A stretch of 64,000 nucleotides of DNA from a cyanobacterium endosymbiont of Rhopalodia gibberula (lineage in GTDB: Bacteria > Cyanobacteriota > Cyanobacteriia > Cyanobacteriales > Microcystaceae), in contig NZ_AP018341.1 in the NCBI RefSeq assembly GCF_003574135.1, positions 1,116,001 through 1,180,000 on the forward strand, read 5' to 3'. Below the pieces are notes generated by a model. The model searched no databases and was not told the origin of the DNA. It saw only the letters and a program-made list of their open reading frames with translations. The first letter of the stretch is position 1. Each line of letters opens with the position of its first letter. The position numbers were made by a program, and so were the translations under genes. Shown piece by piece: positions 59,675 through 64,000 of this stretch.

Positions 59675-60976
59675 GTGTACAACAATTCCATCATTTACTC
59701 TATGGCAAAAAACTTATTTGAGCGTCAAGCTAACCAGTTAGTAAACTTTAGCCGTCTATGGGGTTATCAGGCTTGGTTAGTCTTTCTAGTCGTTTTTAGC
59801 TTTTGTGTTACCCTAATAATCTTTACAATTCAATCTCCAGTTCAGTCCCGTGACCACCCCTCAGAAATTCGGGGAGTGTGGCTAACGAATATTGATAGTG
59901 ATGTGCTTTTTAGTCAAGAAAACCTGTCCGAAGCCATTACCACCCTCAGCCAATTCAATTTTAATACCATCTATCCCACCGTCTGGAATGGGGGTCATAC
60001 CCTTTACCCATCTGAAGTTTCTCAACCTATTACTGGGACGAAACTAGACCCCGCAGAAGGGTTACAAGGACGGGATATTTTGCAAGAAATTGTTGATCAG
60101 GGACATAAAGCAAATATGGCAGTTATTCCTTGGTTTGAATTTGGTTTTATGGCCCCTGCGGACTCCCAACTTGCTAAAAATCATCCTCAATGGTTAACCC
60201 AACAAAAAAACGGTAATAGAATCTGGTTGGAAGGGAAAGTCCATGAACGGGTTTGGCTAAATCCTTTACATCCAGAAGTTCAAACCTTCATTACTAATTT
60301 AGTCACTGAAATTGTGAGTAAATATGAAGTAGATGGCATTCAATTTGATGATCATTTTGGTATCCCTTTTGATTTTGGTTATGATGATGTTACCGTCGCA
60401 CTTTATCAAAAAGAACATCAAGGTAAATTACCTCCATCCCCACCAAAAAACCTAAAGGTAACTAATAACTGTACGATTAATAATCAAGTTTGGCAGGAAT
60501 GGACAAGATGGCGAGCAGAAAAAATTACAAGTTATATGACCGAGCTATTTAAAGCTATTAAAGCCATCAATCCTAGTATTATTGTTTCTCTATCTCCTAA
60601 CCCTCAACCATTCTCAGCTAACTGTTATTTACTCGATTGGAATCAATGGGAACGCCGAGGATTGATAGAAGAATTAGTCTTGCAAGTTTATCGTCCTAAT
60701 CTCGGAGATTTTCAACGGGAATTAAGACGCCCCGAGGTTCAACAAGCTAAACAACATATTCCCTTTGGAATTGGAGTTCTTTCCGGTTTAAAAGATCGTC
60801 CAGTTCCCATAGAACGGATAATAAAGCAGGTAGAAACCGTTCGTCAAAAACAATTTTCTGGTATTTCCTTTTTCTTTTATGAAAGCTTATGGAATTTTGG
60901 CACAGAATCCCCCAAGGAGCGACAATCCAGTTATCAAAAATTGTTTCCAACTCAAGTAAGTAGGCCAGAAGCTTAA
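59675..60976 (+). CDS. GHL10-type glycoside hydrolase-like protein (DUF4015/YngK-like), membrane-anchored
   Basis: 433-residue exported or membrane-anchored protein. An N-terminal span (about 35-57, AWLVFLVVFSFCVTLIIF) is followed by the family domain starting EIRGVWLTNIDSDVLF. Then come FNTIYPTVWNGGHTLYPSE, VIPWFEFGFMAP, VWLNPLHPEVQ, the acidic strand-end DGIQFDDHFGIP, and IVSLSPNPQPFS. The TIM-barrel GHL10 family is related to glycoside hydrolases; true substrates are unknown, with a cell-envelope glycan likely. The start GTG at 59675 is used in the long form; the ATG at 59702 is also reasonable. Such genes are common in cyanobacteria. Confidence 0.87.
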   Translation: MYNNSIIYSMAKNLFERQANQLVNFSRLWGYQAWLVFLVVFSFCVTLIIFTIQSPVQSRDHPSEIRGVWLTNIDSDVLFSQENLSEAITTLSQFNFNTIYPTVWNGGHTLYPSEVSQPITGTKLDPAEGLQGRDILQEIVDQGHKANMAVIPWFEFGFMAPADSQLAKNHPQWLTQQKNGNRIWLEGKVHERVWLNPLHPEVQTFITNLVTEIVSKYEVDGIQFDDHFGIPFDFGYDDVTVALYQKEHQGKLPPSPPKNLKVTNNCTINNQVWQEWTRWRAEKITSYMTELFKAIKAINPSIIVSLSPNPQPFSANCYLLDWNQWERRGLIEELVLQVYRPNLGDFQRELRRPEVQQAKQHIPFGIGVLSGLKDRPVPIERIIKQVETVRQKQFSGISFFFYESLWNFGTESPKERQSSYQKLFPTQVSRPEA

Positions 60977-61127
60977 GGGGACAATTTAGGGTGTACTGTC
61001 TAAAGTCCCACTAAATGACCTATGACTCAACTCTTCGTCCTGACCTAAGATAGAGACATTTTCAGAAGATTTTTGGTAGGATCAAAGACTGCAAGAAAGT
61101 TAACACTAAAAGACAAGGAGATTTTCT

Positions 61128-61364
61128 ATGGCTCGTAAATGTCAATTAACCGGAAAGCAAGCTAATAACGCTTTTGCTGTTTCCCATTCCCACCGTCGAA
61201 CCAAAAAATTACAAGAAGCCAACTTACAATGGAAGCGAGTTTGGTGGAATGAGGGCAACCGTTGGGTTAGATTACGTTTGTCCACAAAAGCCATTAAAAC
61301 TCTAGAAAAGAAAGGGTTACAAGCGATGGCTAAAGAAGCGGGGATTAACTTAAATAAACTTTAA
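61128..61364 (+). CDS. rpmB: 50S ribosomal protein L28
   Basis: 78-residue ribosomal protein, complete: [20 protein letters not shown], basic [19 protein letters not shown], and the C-terminal [20 protein letters not shown]. An AAGGAG ribosome-binding site sits 6-8 bases before the ATG. It stands between the GHL10-like gene and manC on the same strand, with about 150-200 bases on either side. Confidence 0.97.
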   Translation: MARKCQLTGKQANNAFAVSHSHRRTKKLQEANLQWKRVWWNEGNRWVRLRLSTKAIKTLEKKGLQAMAKEAGINLNKL

Positions 61365-61510
61365 TTTCACACCCTATAGAGGAAAGTTTGGGGAAGATAG
61401 AGAAGATGGGAAGAAGTGAATTTAGTTAACAGCATGAGTAATAATGGATTATTTCGCATTCATTAAATTTAGTCTTTGCCCCTTATTCTTGATAAGACAG
61501 GGGAAACTCA

Positions 61511-61599
61511 TCATGACTCAAACCTTAATTCCCGTCATCCTCGCTGGTGGTAAACCCAATCATGACTCAAGCTTTAATTCCTGTCATCCTCGCTGGTGG
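61511..61599 (+). repeat. Tandem partial duplication of the manC start
   Basis: Bases 61511-61550 and 61560-61599 are the same 40-base segment (TCATGACTCAA...CGCTGGTGG) with three differences, 49 bases apart. The first copy has its own ATG at 61513 but is out of frame with manC (offset 49 = 1 mod 3); its frame ends at 61626 after 37 codons. Confidence 0.9.
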
Positions 61600-62623
61600 C
61601 AGAGGAGAGCGTTTTTGGCCTCTTAGTCGTCGTTATCGCCCCAAACAGTTCCTCTGTCTTGACAGTAGTGGACAGAGCTTATTACAATCAACTGTTGACC
61701 GTCTACTTCCCCTAGCCCAAAACTGGGATAATCTTTGGGTAATCACCTCGGCTGCCATTGCTGACGGAGTTCGAGAACAATTACCAGAGTTAGCTGAAAG
61801 AAACCTCTTGGTGGAAACTCAAGGAAGAGATACTGCCCCTGCCGTGGCCTGGGCTACTCTAAAAGTGGCTGAACGTTGTGGACTAGATGCAGTCATTGGC
61901 TTTTTTCCTGCTGATCATTTTATCGCTGATATTCAAGGGTTTGAAACAACTCTCAAAGCTTGTTCTCAGTTAGCTATGGCTAAAGATGCCATTGTCACTT
62001 TGGGCATAAAACCTAACTATCCCTCCACAGGTTATGGTTATATTGAACAAGGAGAAAAACAGGGCGGTTGTGAGGAGTTGCCAATCTATCGCGTCAGTCG
62101 CTTTACTGAAAAACCTGATCAAGAAACTGCTCAATCTTTTATTGCAACAGGAAAGTTTAGCTGGAATAGTGGGATGTTTATTTTTCGGGCAGAAGTCGTA
62201 CTCAAAGAATTAGAAACCTATGCCCCTAAGATGATGCAATTATTGAAAGACAAAGGCGAAGCAGCTTATTCTGAATTAGAAAAGATAAGTATTGACTATG
62301 CTCTGATGGAAAAAACCCAGTTAGCTTACGTTTTACCAGCTCATTTTGTTTGGGATGATTTGGGAGACTGGAATTCTTTAGAAAGACTTACCAAAGGAAA
62401 TAGGTCTAATGTAGATTTAGCTAATCACGTTCATTTAGATACCCAAGGGACGATCGTTTATTCGGGTGACAAAAACCACATTATTGCTACTATTGGATTA
62501 AAAGATCTGGTGATTGTGCACGACGGTAATGTTACCCTAGTGATCAATAAAGAACGCACTCAAGACATCAAAAAACTATTAGAGTTATTGCAAGCTGACG
62601 AACAATTAAAAAAGTATTTGTAA
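61562..62623 (+). CDS. manC: Mannose-1-phosphate guanylyltransferase
   Basis: 353-residue nucleotidyltransferase making GDP-mannose from GTP and mannose-1-phosphate for surface polysaccharides. Seen: the nucleotide-binding PVILAGGRGERFWPLSRRY followed by PKQFLCL, the GRDTAPAVAWA loop, IGFFPADHFI, TGYGYIEQGE, the substrate motif RFTEKPD, WNSGMFIF, and SIDYALMEKT with WDDLGDWNSL. It is the single-domain form without a phosphomannose isomerase part. I take the ATG at 61562 (MTQALIPVILAGG). An upstream partial duplicate of the first 13 codons at 61513 is out of frame, and the in-frame GTG at 61547 lies in the duplicated spacer. Confidence 0.93.
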   Translation: MTQALIPVILAGGRGERFWPLSRRYRPKQFLCLDSSGQSLLQSTVDRLLPLAQNWDNLWVITSAAIADGVREQLPELAERNLLVETQGRDTAPAVAWATLKVAERCGLDAVIGFFPADHFIADIQGFETTLKACSQLAMAKDAIVTLGIKPNYPSTGYGYIEQGEKQGGCEELPIYRVSRFTEKPDQETAQSFIATGKFSWNSGMFIFRAEVVLKELETYAPKMMQLLKDKGEAAYSELEKISIDYALMEKTQLAYVLPAHFVWDDLGDWNSLERLTKGNRSNVDLANHVHLDTQGTIVYSGDKNHIIATIGLKDLVIVHDGNVTLVINKERTQDIKKLLELLQADEQLKKYL

Positions 62624-62835
62624 ATACCGGTATTGGATAGAATAATCATGAATCATTCCATTCCCTAACAGAAACAAATTAGGGATTATGAATGCTGGTT
62701 CTTCCAGACTTTGAATACGATTAGTTTATAACTAACAACTTCTAAAATTTTTATTCTGAACCATACGCTATAACCCCAAAAACTCCCAATTCTTACTCAT
62801 TGTGATGTTATCGTAGCTAATCGGGAAAAAATTTA

Positions 62836-64000
62836 ATGTTTTCTTTAACTCAAACCAGTGCACGTCAACGGGAAATTATCGAAGTAGTCCTCAGTAATGG
62901 GTGGGACTATATGCGGGGGTTATTGACATTGGGAAAAGTTGATAACCCTCAGATTCCCCCACCTGAGGTTCTACGAAATATTCTAGTAGAATTAGGTCCA
63001 TTTTATGTAAAATTAGGACAAATTCTTAGTACTCGTCCTGATATTCTTTCTCCCAGCTATATCAAAGTGTTAACTGCTTTACAGGCTAATGTTCCCCCTG
63101 TGTGTTGGGCTGAGATTGAGGAGCTGCTTTTACAAGAATTACAACAACCTCTAGAGAATGTATTTGAAACCATTAATCATGAGCCAATTGCAGCCGGTTC
63201 TATTGGTCAAATTCATCGGGGCACTTTAATCAAAGGAACCGAAGTAGCGATTAAAATTCAAAGACCAGGAATCGATAAAATTGTTGCCCAAGATATTGCT
63301 TTAATTCAGGGAATTGCTGAGCTAGTTTCTTTTACGGAGTTTGGACAAAATTATGACATTGTTAAATTAACAGACGAGTTTGCTCAAGCTATTAAGTCGG
63401 AACTAGATTTTACCCAAGAGGGACGCTACACTGAGCGCATTAGCCGGAATTTAGCAACAGGTAGCTGGTTTGATCCTAAAGATTTAGTCGTTCCCCAAGT
63501 TTATTGGGAAGTTAGCACAAAAAAGATCCTAGTCTTGGAATGGTTAAATGGTCAACCCATCCTTAATGCAGATCTCAGTATATCTCCTAGTCGGAAATCT
63601 GTTGAGAAGCGGAAACAAGAGATAACAACCCTACTATTTAGAGCTTTTTTTCAACAGCTTTATATTGATGGGTTTTTCCATGCTGACCCTCATCCAGGAA
63701 ATATTTTTTACCTAGATGATGGCAGGGTTGCCATCATTGATTGTGGTATGGTGGGGCGACTTGATCCTCGAACTCAACAAATCTTAACAAAACTCTTATT
63801 AGCAATTTTTGACTTGGATGCCCAAAGTTGTACTCAGCTAACGATTGAGTTATCGGAGTCAGGACAACCTGTTAGTTTAGAAAAATTAAAAACAGATTAT
63901 GAAAGAATCTTACGAAAGTATTATGATTTAAGCATTGCTCAATTGAACTTTAGTGAAGTGGTTTATGAAATTATACAAATTGCTCGACAAAATAAAATAA
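62836..64000 (+). CDS. AarF/ABC1/UbiB kinase-like protein, cut by window end
   Basis: First 388 residues of an ABC1 (ADCK/UbiB) family atypical kinase, linked to isoprenoid-quinone and lipid metabolism; cyanobacteria have several. The ATG at 62836 begins a clean frame to the edge. Family marks: the KxGQ motif K59-Q62 in FYVKLGQILSTRPD, the Ala-rich loop EPIAAGSIGQIHRG, the invariant lysine in VAIKIQRPG, ELDFTQEGR, the catalytic FFHADPHPGNIF, and VAIIDCGMVGRLD in place of the usual DFG. The full length is usually about 550 residues, so some 160 remain beyond the window. Confidence 0.93.
   Translation, partial: MFSLTQTSARQREIIEVVLSNGWDYMRGLLTLGKVDNPQIPPPEVLRNILVELGPFYVKLGQILSTRPDILSPSYIKVLTALQANVPPVCWAEIEELLLQELQQPLENVFETINHEPIAAGSIGQIHRGTLIKGTEVAIKIQRPGIDKIVAQDIALIQGIAELVSFTEFGQNYDIVKLTDEFAQAIKSELDFTQEGRYTERISRNLATGSWFDPKDLVVPQVYWEVSTKKILVLEWLNGQPILNADLSISPSRKSVEKRKQEITTLLFRAFFQQLYIDGFFHADPHPGNIFYLDDGRVAIIDCGMVGRLDPRTQQILTKLLLAIFDLDAQSCTQLTIELSESGQPVSLEKLKTDYERILRKYYDLSIAQLNFSEVVYEIIQIARQNKI

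Noticed and set aside
61444-61626. 60-codon open frame before manC
   Set aside because: It is an out-of-frame reading through the duplicated manC start; only its first-copy fragment resembles a protein.
1-64000. tRNA, rRNA, tmRNA, RNase P RNA or CRISPR array
   Set aside because: No convincing cloverleaf, T-arm GGTTCRANNCC block, rRNA-like stretch or regularly spaced direct repeats were seen. A GAGGAAAGT at 61379 is too isolated to be RNase P RNA.

Overview
The window reads as a chromosome segment of a cyanobacterium in genome reduction. Cyanobacterial markers include chlB, a PucC-type transporter, Ycf23/DUF561, a DUF3288 protein, StpA, two HIP1 octamers (GCGATCGC), and remnants of ntcB, a group 3 sigma factor and a cyanoexosortase A locus. 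The DNA is very AT-rich, intact genes fill only about 60% of it, and gene-free stretches of 1-2 kb lie between ordinary housekeeping genes. Several stretches can still be read as decayed genes. This fits an endosymbiont related to Crocosphaera/Cyanothece, most like the nitrogen-fixing spheroid bodies of rhopalodiacean diatoms. UCYN-A is a relative but has a far more compact genome. The assignment is inference; no rRNA or nif gene lies in the window.

Layout. 1-4.1 kb: end of an O-methyltransferase, ilvB with a C-terminal zinc ribbon, and a conserved HTH-bearing hypothetical. 5.7-10.1 kb: a WecG/TagA glycosyltransferase, a decayed ntcB, an aspartate aminotransferase and a Ycf23-like protein. 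11.6-17.6 kb: a small conserved gene, a peptide ABC transporter binding protein and permease separated by a transposase relic, and trpF. 19-25.3 kb: a three-gene minus-strand membrane operon (two GT-C-like proteins and a CPBP protease), divergent from a tandem histidine phosphatase. 25.9-34.1 kb: leuD, a decayed pentapeptide-repeat gene, queG, chlB and a PucC-family transporter. 36.2-48.9 kb: lepB, pyrC, stpA, a DUF445 protein, ppc, a small membrane protein and dnaX. 49.1-54 kb: a hypothetical gene and a second terD copy each broken by one in-frame stop, an intact terD, a decayed sigF-like gene, a BI-1 family protein and two small conserved genes. 54-58.2 kb: a gene graveyard with a methyltransferase relic and a decayed cyanoexosortase A plus its associated protein. 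58.2-64 kb: prfB with its programmed frameshift, a GHL10 hydrolase-like protein, rpmB, manC with a partial duplication of its 5' end, and the start of an AarF/ABC1 kinase.

Functionally, amino-acid (ilvB, leuD, aspC, trpF), pyrimidine (pyrC), anaplerotic (ppc), replication/translation (dnaX, prfB, rpmB, queG) and envelope-sugar (manC, WecG-like, GT-C-like) functions are kept. Regulation of nitrate assimilation (ntcB), a group 3 sigma factor, exosortase-dependent surface sorting and transposases have decayed. That is the pattern expected of a diazotroph living inside a host.

The most unusual structural signal is a set of roughly fifteen long, perfect or near-perfect palindromes (12-28 bp arms, very short loops) with unrelated sequences. 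They lie mostly in the gene-free DNA, and at least two sit inside identifiable pseudogenes. Coordinates were read by eye and short-site positions could be off by a base.
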